Counted from the first letter of the stretch, positions 50,497-61,523 are shown. The stretch is DNA of 64,000 nucleotides from Limnohabitans sp. (GCF_030158565.1 NZ_JAOASQ010000057.1:1-64000), one strand, 5' to 3'. Made by a program: numbers and translations. The notes: generated from the letters alone by a model not told the origin.

Positions 50497-52266
50497 TTAC
50501 AGGTCCTCCGCGCTCAACAGCATCTCGGTGATGCCTTTGCCAGCCTGAACCATGGGGAACACGTTCTCCGTGGGGTCCGTGCGGATGTCCAGGAAAACCG
50601 TGCGGTCCTTGAGTCTGCGGGCCTCGCGCAAGGCAGGCTCCACATCCTCCGGCTTTTCCACCAAGATGCCGACGTGGCCATAGGCCTCCGCCAACTTCAC
50701 GAAGTTGGGCAAGGCATCCATGTAGCTGTGGCTGTAACGACCAGAGTAATCAATCTCTTGCCACTGGCGCACCATGCCCAAGTAACCGTTGTTCAGGGCC
50801 AGAACTTTGATGGGCGTGTTGTATTGCAGGCAGGTCGAGAGTTCCTGAATGCACATCTGCACAGAACCTTCGCCCGTCACGCAAAACACTTCGCTGTCTG
50901 GTTTGGCCAGTTTGATGCCCATGGCGTAAGGAATGCCCACACCCATGGTGCCAAGACCACCGGAGTTGATCCAGCGGCGTGGCTCGTTGAATTTGTAGTA
51001 CTGCGCAGCCCACATCTGGTGTTGACCCACGTCAGATGTGATGTACGCATCGGCATCCTTGGTCATGTCCCACAAGGTCTCGATGACCTTTTGTGGCTTG
51101 ATGACCGTGCTGTTGTTGCTGTCGTACTTCATGCAATCGCGTTTGCGCCAGCCTTCGACCGTCTCCCACCACTGCGCCAGCGCCTGGGGGTCGGGCTTGA
51201 GGCCTGATTCGCGGATCATGCCCATGAGTTCGGTCAGCACGTCCTTCACATCGCCCACGATCGGCACATCCACCTTCACGCGCTTGGAAATGCTCGACGG
51301 ATCGATGTCGATGTGGATGATCTTGCGGTCCACCGAAGCGAAATGCTTGGGGTTGCCGATCACGCGGTCGTCAAAACGGGCACCCACAGCCAGCAGCACA
51401 TCGCAGTTTTGCATGGCGTTGTTCGCTTCGAGCGTGCCGTGCATGCCCAGCATGCCCAGGAAACGGCGGTCCGTGGCCGGGAAAGCGCCCAAACCCATCA
51501 AAGTGTTGGTGACCGGCACATTGAGCATGTCCACCAAAGCGCGCAGTTCTGCGCTGGCATTGCTCAGCAGCACGCCGCCGCCGGTGTAAATGTAGGGGCG
51601 CTTGGCCGCCATCAGCAATTGCAGGGCCTTGCGGATCTGACCGCCATGACCCTTACGCACCGGGTTGTAAGAGCGCATCTCGACCGACTCGGGGTAACCC
51701 GAATACAAGGCCTTGTTGAAAGAAACATCTTTCGGAATGTCCACCACCACAGGACCAGGTCGGCCGCTGCGTGCGATGTGGAAAGCCTTTTTCATGACCT
51801 CGGCCATGTCTTTGGCGTCTTTGACCAGGAAATTGTGCTTCACGATCGGGCGCGTGATACCCACGGTGTCGCATTCTTGAAAGGCATCCAGACCAATGGC
51901 CGCAGTCGGCACCTGGCCGCTGATGATGACCATCGGAATGCTGTCCATGTAAGCGGTAGCGATACCGGTGACGGCATTGGTCAAGCCAGGGCCCGAGGTC
52001 ACCAGCGCCACGCCCACTTCGCCCGTCGCGCGGGCGAAGCCGTCGGCAGCATGTACAGCCGCTTGCTCATGGCGCACCAAAACGTGCTGAATGGTGTCTT
52101 GCTTGTAAAAAGCGTCGTAAATGTGGAGCACGGCACCACCTGGATAACCCCAGATGTATTGCACGTTCTCTGCTTGAAGCGCCTTGACCAGGATTTCTGC
52201 GCCACGCAGCTCTTGTCCGCTGGCCGCGGCTTGTGCCGTTTCGGCTTTGTTCATGTCCATATTCAA
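50497..52266 (-). CDS. ilvB: Acetolactate synthase large (catalytic) subunit
   Basis: A thiamine-diphosphate enzyme of 589 residues, the first common step of valine, leucine and isoleucine synthesis. It has the N-terminal IWGYPGGAVLHIYDA, the conserved glutamate region VRHEQAAVHAADGFARATG, and the ThDP/Mg motif region TGEGSVQMCIQEL with LNNGYLGMVRQWQ. It heads ilvBHC, with a recognisable promoter 150 bases upstream and a small open frame between promoter and gene. Confidence 0.97.
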   Translation of the reverse strand: MNMDMNKAETAQAAASGQELRGAEILVKALQAENVQYIWGYPGGAVLHIYDAFYKQDTIQHVLVRHEQAAVHAADGFARATGEVGVALVTSGPGLTNAVTGIATAYMDSIPMVIISGQVPTAAIGLDAFQECDTVGITRPIVKHNFLVKDAKDMAEVMKKAFHIARSGRPGPVVVDIPKDVSFNKALYSGYPESVEMRSYNPVRKGHGGQIRKALQLLMAAKRPYIYTGGGVLLSNASAELRALVDMLNVPVTNTLMGLGAFPATDRRFLGMLGMHGTLEANNAMQNCDVLLAVGARFDDRVIGNPKHFASVDRKIIHIDIDPSSISKRVKVDVPIVGDVKDVLTELMGMIRESGLKPDPQALAQWWETVEGWRKRDCMKYDSNNSTVIKPQKVIETLWDMTKDADAYITSDVGQHQMWAAQYYKFNEPRRWINSGGLGTMGVGIPYAMGIKLAKPDSEVFCVTGEGSVQMCIQELSTCLQYNTPIKVLALNNGYLGMVRQWQEIDYSGRYSHSYMDALPNFVKLAEAYGHVGILVEKPEDVEPALREARRLKDRTVFLDIRTDPTENVFPMVQAGKGITEMLLSAEDL

Positions 52267-52281
52267 CCTTTGTGAATTTCT

Positions 52282-52353
52282 CTAACGAAAAACCTTGGGT
52301 GCCCCTGGGCTCGACTCTTTTGAAGTGGCTTTGGGACTTGAGACCACCGACAT
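52282..52353 (-). CDS. Possible short upstream ORF (23 residues) in the ilvB leader
   Basis: Within the ilvB 5' leader an ATG at 52353 opens a frame of 23 codons rich in Ser, Lys and Pro (starts MSVVSSPKA, ends GAPKVFR). It ends 15 bases before ilvB. Its ribosome site is weak, and it has only three valines and no leucine or isoleucine, so it does not look like a classic attenuator peptide. It may be chance. Confidence 0.3.
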   Translation of the reverse strand: MSVVSSPKATSKESSPGAPKVFR

Positions 52354-52416
52354 GGGCACCAAACTGTAAAAGTGCCGGACGGTGATCCGTTTGCTTTTTT
52401 TCAATTGCAATCGCGC

Positions 52417-52445
52417 ATTATCGCATTTGTACAGAAGGTTTCCAA
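52417..52445 (-). promoter_or_regulatory. Sigma-70-type promoter of ilvBHC
   Basis: On the minus strand TTGGAA (52445-52440) and GATAAT (52422-52417) are separated by exactly 17 bases, with TG one base before the -10 box. Transcription would start near 52410 and give a leader of about 145 bases before ilvB. Confidence 0.65.
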
Positions 52446-52513
52446 AAACCCGGGATCAAGCCAAAGCGCATCAACGCCCGGTGCGATAATCAGCGCGACC
52501 GTATGCAGACTCT

Positions 52514-53149
52514 TTGAAGAAATGCATACCCTTTCATGACAAACAGGCAAAAGCCTCGCCAACGCGAAGGCCGGAAATCAAGTTGGCATCCGACTCAGAA
52601 CTTTCAGACTTTCTGAAGAACGTGGAAAAGAAGGCCTTCAAGCGCGCCTTCTACCATGTGCGGGACGAAGATGCAGCCTTGGACATCCTGCAAGACAGCA
52701 TGATCAAGCTGTGCAGCAATTACGCCGACAAGCCTGTCGCCGAATTGCCCTTGCTGTTCCAGCGCATCCTGTCCAACACCGTTTTGGACTGGTTTCGCCG
52801 CAAAAAAACACGCAATGCCCTGTTCACCAACCTCAGTGACTTTGGATCGGACGATGCCGATGGGGACTTTGACTTGCTGGAAGTCAACGCCAGCGGGGAT
52901 CAGGAGGCCAGCGTTGAGAGCGCAGAACAGTGGATTGGCAGGGTACAAACCCTCGAACACATCGAATCTGCTGTCATGGCGCTGCCCGCGCGTCAACGGG
53001 AAGCCTTCCTGCTGCGTTATTGGGAGGAGTTGGACGTGGCAGAAACCGCGGCCGTGATGGGCTGCTCAGAAGGCAGCGTCAAAACCCATTGTTCTCGGGC
53101 CATTCAGGCTCTGAGCAAAACTTTGGAAAACCAGGGACTGAGACCATGA
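52514..53149 (+). CDS. RNA polymerase sigma factor (ECF/sigma-70 family)
   Basis: A sigma factor of 188-211 residues. Region 2 contains YHVRDEDAALDILQDSMIKL and LLFQRILSNTVLDWFRRKK. Region 4 contains LPARQREAFLLRYWEELDVAETAAVMGCSEGSVKTH, a helix-turn-helix that reads the -35 box. The likely true start is TTG 52583 (MASDSELSDF), eight bases after GGAAA; the frame is open back to TTG 52514. The next gene overlaps its stop (ATGA). It heads a set with DUF3619, DUF3106 and RDD genes, probably regulating an envelope response. Confidence 0.9.
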   Translation: MKKCIPFHDKQAKASPTRRPEIKLASDSELSDFLKNVEKKAFKRAFYHVRDEDAALDILQDSMIKLCSNYADKPVAELPLLFQRILSNTVLDWFRRKKTRNALFTNLSDFGSDDADGDFDLLEVNASGDQEASVESAEQWIGRVQTLEHIESAVMALPARQREAFLLRYWEELDVAETAAVMGCSEGSVKTHCSRAIQALSKTLENQGLRP

Positions 53150-53592
53150 AAAATCAAAATACATCAGAACAACTCAACATGGACCGTTTGGGCCGCCATT
53201 TTGCGGCTCAGCTGAGCATGGCCGCCCCTGGCTTGCCCCATGACATCTCCGAGCGCCTGCGCGTCGCCCGCCAACTGGCCATGGCTCAACGCAAACCGGT
53301 CATGCAGCTGGGGTTTGCCCAAAAAACAAGTATTCAAAACAATGGCACCCTGACCGCATCCGGCGATGAAGGCCTCAACATCTGGAGCATTCTGGCTTCT
53401 GCTTTGCCCTTGCTGGCTTTGGTGTTGGGCTTGAGCGCCATTCAATGGATCCAGCAAGACAGCCGGACCAACGAACTTGCAGCCATCGACTCGGCTTTGC
53501 TGACAGACGAACTGCCTCCTGATGCCTACGCAGATGCAGGCTTTGTTCAATTTTTGAAACAAGGGCTCAGTGACCGTGTCAAGAATGACTGA
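53146..53592 (+). CDS. DUF3619-family single-pass membrane protein, candidate anti-sigma factor
   Basis: A protein of 148 residues. Residues 1-78 are hydrophilic and helical and should be cytoplasmic. About 80-101 form one membrane helix (SILASALPLLALVLGLSAIQ). The last 45 residues would be periplasmic and end LPPDAYADAGFVQFLKQG. This topology matches membrane anti-sigma factors, and the gene overlaps the sigma-factor stop by four bases. The family is known only as DUF3619 to me; the anti-sigma role is inference. Confidence 0.75.
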   Translation: MKNQNTSEQLNMDRLGRHFAAQLSMAAPGLPHDISERLRVARQLAMAQRKPVMQLGFAQKTSIQNNGTLTASGDEGLNIWSILASALPLLALVLGLSAIQWIQQDSRTNELAAIDSALLTDELPPDAYADAGFVQFLKQGLSDRVKND

Positions 53593-54268
53593 AGTTTCTA
53601 AAAACGCCATGCACTGTGCCGTCATGCACAAACTGTGCTGCGGCATCGCACTGGGCGCCTGGTTTTTCGTCAGTGCAGCTCAAACAGTGCCCGCTGTTAC
53701 ACCAGCTACCCCGAATGCGACCGCTGCGGGCAGCCACTGGCATGAGCTCAAGTCTCAACAAAAGCAAGCCTTAGCGCCCTTGGCTGCGCAATGGGGCAGC
53801 TTGACACCTCAGCAACAGAGCAAATGGCTGGCCATTTCCCAAAACTTCAGCCAATTGCCGGCCAATGAGCAAAGCACCATGCACACACGCATGGCCGACT
53901 GGGTCGCCTTGAGCCCCCAGCAACGCAACCACGCGCGGTTCAACTTCAACGCCATACAAAGCTTGCCCAAAGAGGACAAGAGAGCCAAATGGGAGGCCTA
54001 TCAAGCACTGTCTGCGGAAGACAAGCGCTTGCTTTCTGTTGGAGCCACCGGCCCCACGAAAAGTGCGGCCACCATCTCCAAACCCGCTGAAACCCTTCGT
54101 TTGCTGGCTCCGCAAGCGCGCACAATCGACAGTGCCAAGGACATCACCCGCCCAGGCGCCAGTGCACAGCCATTGGACCGGAAAACCCTGCTACCCAAAG
54201 CCCCTAAAGCGGTCGACAGCCAGCAACCGATGGACTCTCCTGCGCACACCGAAGGCTCTTCCTCTTGA
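53585..54268 (+). CDS. DUF3106-family exported protein
   Basis: A protein of about 227 residues with a signal peptide or anchor at residues 14-34, so it is exported. Residues 50-150 contain helical repeats around short motifs: LAPLAAQWGSLTPQQQSKWL, FSQLPANEQ, WVALSPQQRNHARFNF and YQALSAEDKR. The L(T/S)PQQ pattern recalls the LTxxQ motif of the periplasmic stress proteins Spy and CpxP, although homology is not shown. A Pro/Ala-rich tail follows. ATG 53585 overlaps the DUF3619 stop. Function unknown. Confidence 0.78.
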   Translation: MTEVSKNAMHCAVMHKLCCGIALGAWFFVSAAQTVPAVTPATPNATAAGSHWHELKSQQKQALAPLAAQWGSLTPQQQSKWLAISQNFSQLPANEQSTMHTRMADWVALSPQQRNHARFNFNAIQSLPKEDKRAKWEAYQALSAEDKRLLSVGATGPTKSAATISKPAETLRLLAPQARTIDSAKDITRPGASAQPLDRKTLLPKAPKAVDSQQPMDSPAHTEGSSS

Positions 54269-54774
54269 CGAAACATGATCCCGTTGTGAAGACACTCACC
54301 GATTTGACTGCACCTTCCTTGAAACGTCGCATGGCCTGCTGGCTTTACGAAGGCATGCTGCTTTTCGGCGTTGTCTTCATTTCGGGTTACCTTTTCAGCA
54401 CACTCAGCCAAACAAAACACGCCCTGGACCACCGCCCGGGCATGCAAGCGTTCTTGTTTCTGGTTCTGGGCATTTACTTCACCTGGTTTTGGTCTCGCGG
54501 CCAAACCCTGGCCATGAAAACCTGGCACATCCGTGCTGTTGATGCAAATGGCCAGCCTCTATCACAGGCTCGTGCACTGATTCGCTATCTGCTCAGTTGG
54601 GCTTGGTTCCTACCGCCTTTGGCGTTCACCGTGCCCTTTGCCTTGCCTGCTGCCGAAGTGGGTGTGATCACACTGGGATGGATCGTGATCTGGGCCTTGC
54701 TGAGCCGATTTCACCCTCAAAAACAGTTTTGGCATGATGCATGGGCTGGCACCCGATTGATCTCAGCCGCATAA
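54265..54774 (+). CDS. RDD-family membrane protein
   Basis: A protein of 169 residues with four hydrophobic segments and the RDD pattern (LKRRMACWLYEGMLLFGVVF, QTLAMKTWHIRAVDANGQPLS, FWHDAWAGTRLI). RDD proteins are poorly characterised; some are linked to ion transport. The start is uncertain: TTG 54265 overlaps the previous stop, and GTG 54286 is an alternative. It is the fourth gene of the sigma-factor set, then dgkA follows after 17 bases. Confidence 0.8.
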   Translation: MTKHDPVVKTLTDLTAPSLKRRMACWLYEGMLLFGVVFISGYLFSTLSQTKHALDHRPGMQAFLFLVLGIYFTWFWSRGQTLAMKTWHIRAVDANGQPLSQARALIRYLLSWAWFLPPLAFTVPFALPAAEVGVITLGWIVIWALLSRFHPQKQFWHDAWAGTRLISAA

Positions 54775-54791
54775 CGCATTTTTCCTGCACC

Positions 54792-55196
54792 ATGTTTGAC
54801 AAGACCCCATCCAAAGAATCCGTTAACGCTCAAAAAACACGCAAAGGCCTGAGCCGTGTTTTCCATGCCGGTGGCTATTCGATTCAGGGGTTGAAAGCGG
54901 GTTGGCACGAAACTGCTTTTCGCCAAGAAGCCGTGGCTGCGATGGCTCTGATACCCATGGCTTTTTGGCTCGGGCAAAGCTGGCCAGAGACAGCATTGCT
55001 GGTCGGCTCGGTTTTACTGGTCATGATTGTCGAGCTGCTCAACACGGGCATTGAGTCGGCCATCGATCGCATCGGCCCTGAGTGGCATGACTTGTCCAAA
55101 CGTGCGAAAGACATGGGCAGCGCAGCCGTTTTGCTCAGCTTGTTGCTGTGCGTCGGCATTTGGACAGCGGCCATCCTCCAGGCCCTGCGGGCCTGA
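54792..55196 (+). CDS. dgkA: Diacylglycerol kinase (prokaryotic)
   Basis: A small membrane kinase of 134 residues with three membrane helices. It recycles diacylglycerol to phosphatidate. Diagnostic segments are FRQEAVAAMAL, VELLNTGIESAIDR (with the catalytic Glu and Asn) and RAKDMGSAAVL. I start it at ATG 54792 because the upstream frame has no match. It shares direction and tight spacing with the RDD gene and the LOG gene. Confidence 0.95.
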   Translation: MFDKTPSKESVNAQKTRKGLSRVFHAGGYSIQGLKAGWHETAFRQEAVAAMALIPMAFWLGQSWPETALLVGSVLLVMIVELLNTGIESAIDRIGPEWHDLSKRAKDMGSAAVLLSLLLCVGIWTAAILQALRA

Positions 55197-55210
55197 ACAA
55201 GCGCTTCGAC

Positions 55211-55798
55211 ATGAAGGCACCTGCATTTTCCATCTGTGTTTACTGTGGCTCACGCAACGGCGATGAACCTCGCTTTGCCGAAATGGCAAGACAAGTCGGC
55301 ACCTGGATCGGCGCGCACGGCGGGCAACTTGTTTACGGCGGTGGCCGCAACGGCCTGATGGGCATCGTCGCTCAGGCCACCCTGGCCGCTGGCGGACAAG
55401 TCGTCGGCATCATCCCCACCGCCTTGGTCGAGAAAGAATGGGCGCATCACGGCCTGACTGAACTGCATGTGGTGGACACCATGCATGAACGCAAAAGGAT
55501 GATGGCCGAGAAAGCCGATGCGTTTTTGGCCTTGCCAGGCGGCATCGGCACCTTTGAAGAGTTGTTTGAAGTCTGGACCTGGCGCCAACTGGGTTACCAC
55601 GACAAACCCATTGGCATCTTGAACTGCCATGGCTATTACGACAGCCTGATGACCTTCATCGATCAGGTTGTGTCACATGACTTCATGGGCAAGTGGCAAA
55701 CCGAACTGGTGACCACGGCCACAGAGCCTCTGGCTTTGCTCCAGTCGCTGGTTGAACAATCGGGCATGAGCCTGCCCGCCCGCACTGAATTGATCTGA
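55211..55798 (+). CDS. LOG-family protein (TIGR00730 Rossmann fold, nucleotide 5'-monophosphate phosphoribohydrolase)
   Basis: A protein of 195 residues with the lysine-decarboxylase-like motif PGGIGTFEELFE and the nucleotide site VYGGGRNGLMG. Members cleave ribose phosphate from cytokinin or purine monophosphates; older labels as lysine decarboxylase are wrong. I start it at ATG 55211. It lies 14 bases after dgkA and converges on glnB. Confidence 0.93.
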   Translation: MKAPAFSICVYCGSRNGDEPRFAEMARQVGTWIGAHGGQLVYGGGRNGLMGIVAQATLAAGGQVVGIIPTALVEKEWAHHGLTELHVVDTMHERKRMMAEKADAFLALPGGIGTFEELFEVWTWRQLGYHDKPIGILNCHGYYDSLMTFIDQVVSHDFMGKWQTELVTTATEPLALLQSLVEQSGMSLPARTELI

Positions 55799-55851
55799 CC
55801 CACCCAGTTGGGGCCGTGGCAAAACGCCATAGCCCACTGCATTGGTGGGGA

Positions 55852-57884
<2,033 letters not shown>

Positions 57885-57888
57885 ACAG

Positions 57889-59076
57889 GTGCTGGAAAAT
57901 GTGAGCTTGAATTATGTCACCCGGGTGCAGGACGACCTGAGCGCCATCGCGCCTGAAGCCTGGGACGGCCTGCTCGCCCGACAAGACGCGCCAAGCCCCT
58001 TCATGCAGCATGCCTATTTGTCGGCCATGCAGACCAGCGAATCGGCAGCGCCTGAGACCGGCTGGACGCTGCAAGTCATCAGCCTGTGGCGCAGCACCCC
58101 GCAAGGCGATGTGTTGGCCGCCGCCTGCCCGCTCTACATCAAGACCCACTCACGCGGCGAATACGTGTTCGACCACGCCTGGGCCGACGCCTACCAGCGC
58201 CACGGCCTCGACTACTACCCCAAAGCCTTGGTCGCCTCGCCCTTCACCCCCGTGCCTGGCAGCCGCTTGCTGGCCGAATCTGACGACGCCCGCCAAGGCC
58301 TGTTGGCCGCCCTACTGGACATTTGCCAAACCAACGATATCCCCTCGCTGCACATTTTGTTTGGCAGCGCGCAAGACCTGCAGGCCTGCGAACAAGCCGG
58401 GCTGCTGCAACGCGACCAAGTGCAGTTCCATTGGCAAAACCAAGGCTGGCGCGACTTCGATGACTTTTTGGCCAGCCTGACACAAGAAAAACGCAAAAAA
58501 ATCCGGCAAGAACGCCGCAAAGTAGCCGAGGCGGGCGTCACGTTTCGCGCCGTGCGCGGCCCCGACATGACGGAAGGCGACTGGGCCCTGCTGCTGCGCT
58601 GCTACCAGCAAACCTATTGGGAACACGGTAACCCGCCCTACCTGACCCCGGCGTTTTTTGAATCCATGCGCACCGACATGGCCGCCAACTGGCTGTTGTT
58701 TGTGGCCGAACATGAAGCGCAGCCCATGGGCATCAGCCTGATCGGCCTGCACCTGGACGCACATGGCCAGCCCGAAGTGGCCTATGGTCGCTATTGGGGC
58801 GCGCTGGCTCGGGTGGACTGCCTGCACTTTGAAGCCTGCTACTACCAGCCCATCGAATGGTGCATCCAGCACGGCGTCAAGCGCTTTGAAGGCGGCGCAC
58901 AAGGCGAACACAAAATGGCCCGCGCCCTGCTGCCCACCCCCACCCACAGCGCCCACTGGCTGGCGCATCCGTCGTTTTCAGAAGCGGTGGCGCGGTTTCT
59001 GGAGAGGGAAAAAGCGGGGGTGGAGAACTACCTGGAAGCGCTCAATCAGCACTCACCCTTGAAGAAGGGACCATGA
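57889..59076 (+). CDS. FemAB/GNAT-like acyltransferase (DUF482, peptidoglycan-type)
   Basis: A protein of about 395 residues in the family often annotated as peptidogalycan biosynthesis or GNAT N-acetyltransferase. Conserved segments are PLYIKTHSRGEYVFDHAWADAY, YYPKALVASPFTPVPG, KRKKIRQERRKV, TYWEHGNPPYL and FEGGAQGEHKMARALLP. The enzymatic reaction is not known to me. The start may be GTG 57889 or GTG 57901; similarity begins near residue 8. Its stop codon runs into a bidirectional terminator. Confidence 0.83.
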   Translation: MLENVSLNYVTRVQDDLSAIAPEAWDGLLARQDAPSPFMQHAYLSAMQTSESAAPETGWTLQVISLWRSTPQGDVLAAACPLYIKTHSRGEYVFDHAWADAYQRHGLDYYPKALVASPFTPVPGSRLLAESDDARQGLLAALLDICQTNDIPSLHILFGSAQDLQACEQAGLLQRDQVQFHWQNQGWRDFDDFLASLTQEKRKKIRQERRKVAEAGVTFRAVRGPDMTEGDWALLLRCYQQTYWEHGNPPYLTPAFFESMRTDMAANWLLFVAEHEAQPMGISLIGLHLDAHGQPEVAYGRYWGALARVDCLHFEACYYQPIEWCIQHGVKRFEGGAQGEHKMARALLPTPTHSAHWLAHPSFSEAVARFLEREKAGVENYLEALNQHSPLKKGP

Positions 59077-59114
59077 AAAAACGCCTGCACGGTGTGTACC
59101 GCACAGGCGTTTTT
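59076..59114. terminator. Bidirectional terminator between the acyltransferase gene and ppa
   Basis: AAAAACGCCTG pairs with CAGGCGTTTTT, with a 16-base spacer that itself can form short pairs. T runs on both strands suit the two convergent genes. Confidence 0.88.
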
Positions 59115-59158
59115 GGGAGATTTCAACGGCTTCCAGCAGAGGCCGTTGAGACCGGCAA

Positions 59159-59689
59159 TCAGGCCTTGTTGTAGTTGGCGATGCCGTCCAGGATTTCTTT
59201 ATGGGCCGACTCAATGCCTTCCCAGCCCTTGACCTTGACCCATTTGCCTTTTTCGAGGTCTTTGTAGTGCTCAAAAAAGTGGGCGATTTGCTTGAGTTGC
59301 AGCTCGTGGATGTCGTCCAGCGACTTGATTTTGGCGTAGCTGGCCAGGATTTTCTCGGTGGGCACAGCCAACACCTTGCCGTCCATGCCACCTTCGTCTT
59401 CCATCAGCAAAATGCCAATGGCGCGGCAAGGCACGACCACACCTGGGGGCAGTGGGAAAGGGGTCATCACCAACACGTCGACCGGGTCACCGTCACCGGC
59501 GATGGTCTGGGGCACGTAGCCGTAGTTGGTGGGGTAGTGCATGGCGGTGCCCATGAAGCGGTCCACAAACAAAGCGCCGGACTCTTTGTCCACTTCGTAC
59601 TTCACAGGGTCGGAGTTCATCGGGATTTCGATGATCACGTTGAATGCATCGGGTACTTTGCTGCCGGGGGTGACTTTGTTCAGGGACAT
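59159..59689 (-). CDS. ppa: Inorganic pyrophosphatase (family I)
   Basis: A soluble enzyme of 176 residues that splits pyrophosphate and drives biosynthetic reactions. The metal-binding signature [12 protein letters not shown] is present, with [18 protein letters not shown] at the N-terminus and [14 protein letters not shown] in the middle. It is a single gene, convergent with the acyltransferase gene. Confidence 0.97.
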   Translation of the reverse strand: MSLNKVTPGSKVPDAFNVIIEIPMNSDPVKYEVDKESGALFVDRFMGTAMHYPTNYGYVPQTIAGDGDPVDVLVMTPFPLPPGVVVPCRAIGILLMEDEGGMDGKVLAVPTEKILASYAKIKSLDDIHELQLKQIAHFFEHYKDLEKGKWVKVKGWEGIESAHKEILDGIANYNKA

Positions 59690-59841
59690 GGTGTCTCGTT
59701 GGAAAAGTTGAAAGGAATGTCAATCGCTAGGGATTAACCCCGATTTTACTTTCACCGGGCTTGCGTCCCTTCCGCGTTGAGGGGTTTTGGGCTGTCTCTG
59801 GCGTGATTTCCAAATGCCGCAGGGGCATCACAATCGGGTCC

Positions 59842-61275
59842 ATGCAACTGAATTTCATCGCCAACCAATCCGTTCCGGCCCTGGCAGGGCAAACCATCGA
59901 TGTACTCGACCCGTCTGACGGGCTGGTGTTCGATCAGATCCCGCGCAGCCAAGCCGCTGACATCGATGCCGCGGTGCAAGCGGCCCGTGCCGCTTTCAAC
60001 GGCCCTTGGGGCAAGCTGACGGCTGTGGAGCGTGGGCGCTTGCTCATGAAGCTGTCTCAAAAAGTGAGTGAGCACGCAGCCGAACTGGCCGCCCTAGAGC
60101 TGCGCGACTGCGGCAAGCCCACCAAACAAGCGGCTGCGGATTCGGTGGCTTTGGCGCGTTACTTTGAGTTTTATGCCGGTGCCTGCGACAAGCTGCACGG
60201 TGAGACCCTGCCTTACCAAAACGGCTACAGCGTGCTGACCTGGCGCGAGCCGCATGGGGTGACGGGCCATGTGATCCCCTGGAACTACCCGATGCAGATT
60301 TTTGGGCGCAGCGTAGGTGGCGCTTTGGCAGCTGGCAATGCCTGCGTGGTCAAACCGGCCGAAGACGCATGCCTGAGCCTGATCCGCGTAGCGCAACTGG
60401 CGGCCGAAGTCGGCTTTCCGCCGGGTGCCATCAACATCGTCACCGGTTACGGCCACGAGGTGGGCGACGCGCTGGCCCGCCACCCGGGCATTGACCACAT
60501 CAGCTTCACCGGCAGCCCCCGCGTGGGCACGCTGATCCAGCAAGTGGCGGCTGAGCGGCACTGCCCCGTGACACTGGAGCTGGGCGGCAAAAGCCCGCAG
60601 ATCATTTTTGACGACGCCGACCTGGATGCGGCCATTCCGGTGGTGGTGAATGCCATCGTGCAAAACTCCGGCCAGACCTGCAGCGCGGGCTCTCGCGTGC
60701 TGATCCAGCAAGGCATTTACGAACCGCTTTTGAAACGTCTGGGCGAAGCCTTCAGCCGCCTGCAAGTGGGCTCGGCCGCCATGAACCTGGACTTGGGGCC
60801 ACTGATTCGCGCCAGCCAGTTGCAGCGCGTCACCGGCTTTTTGGACCAGGCCCGCGCCGATGGCATTGCCACCGTGGCACAAGGGCAAATTGCGGCGGGC
60901 GTGCCTGCGGGTGGCTTTTACCAAGCCCCCACCCTGCTGCGCGATGTGCCGGTGATGCACCGCCTGGCGCAAGAAGAAGTCTTTGGTCCGGTGCTGTCGG
61001 CGATGTCCTTCACCGACGAGGACCACGCTGTGGCTTTGGCCAATGCCACCGAATTCGGTTTGGTGGCCGGTATCTGGACGCGTGACGGTGGCCGCCAGTT
61101 CCGCATGGCCAAGCGCGTGCGCAGCGGCCAGGTGTTCATCAACAACTACGGCGCAGGTGGTGGCGTGGAGCTGCCTTTTGGGGGTGTCAAGTCCTCGGGC
61201 TATGGACGCGAAAAAGGCTTTGAGGCGCTGCTGGGTTTTACCACCCTCAAGACGGTGGCCATTCAGCACGGTTGA
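59842..61275 (+). CDS. NAD(P)-dependent aldehyde dehydrogenase
   Basis: An aldehyde dehydrogenase of 477 residues with the catalytic cysteine in NSGQTCSAGSRVL, the glutamate in ELGGKSPQI, the NAD site FTGSPRVG and the C-terminal LPFGGVKSSGYGREKG. I start it at ATG 59842; the upstream frame is unsupported. The closest types are betaine- or aminoaldehyde dehydrogenases, but the substrate cannot be assigned from sequence. It stands alone between ppa and the molybdenum cofactor genes. Confidence 0.9.
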   Translation: MQLNFIANQSVPALAGQTIDVLDPSDGLVFDQIPRSQAADIDAAVQAARAAFNGPWGKLTAVERGRLLMKLSQKVSEHAAELAALELRDCGKPTKQAAADSVALARYFEFYAGACDKLHGETLPYQNGYSVLTWREPHGVTGHVIPWNYPMQIFGRSVGGALAAGNACVVKPAEDACLSLIRVAQLAAEVGFPPGAINIVTGYGHEVGDALARHPGIDHISFTGSPRVGTLIQQVAAERHCPVTLELGGKSPQIIFDDADLDAAIPVVVNAIVQNSGQTCSAGSRVLIQQGIYEPLLKRLGEAFSRLQVGSAAMNLDLGPLIRASQLQRVTGFLDQARADGIATVAQGQIAAGVPAGGFYQAPTLLRDVPVMHRLAQEEVFGPVLSAMSFTDEDHAVALANATEFGLVAGIWTRDGGRQFRMAKRVRSGQVFINNYGAGGGVELPFGGVKSSGYGREKGFEALLGFTTLKTVAIQHG

Positions 61276-61354
61276 AGCCACTGGGTTCAACCCCTTTGTG
61301 TACCCCCACTTCATGGGCGCTCCAAGCTTTGGCTCCCTCGATTTGAGCTGGGAT

Positions 61355-61523
61355 CCATACTGCTGTCCTCCCGAACTTGATCCGGGATCCATGCATTCGT
61401 CATCCTGGACTTGATCCGGGATCCATGGCATGCAAGTGAGATGAACCCCGGGTCTTCGCCCGGGGTGACAAATGCAAGGTCTTCGCCTGGGATGACAAAT
61501 CAAGGGTCTTCCCGCGAGGTGAT
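61355..61523. repeat. REP-like repeat cluster upstream of moaA
   Basis: ACTTGATCCGGGATCCATG occurs at 61375-61393 and 61409-61427, identical over 19 bases; a decayed third copy lies just before. Then a unit starting GGTCTTCGCC repeats with a 27-bp period at 61451, 61478 and 61505, increasingly decayed. The first unit sits in a hairpin CCCCGGG/CCCGGGG (61446-61465). It fills the 283-base gap between the aldehyde dehydrogenase gene and moaA; I see no gene there. Confidence 0.85.
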
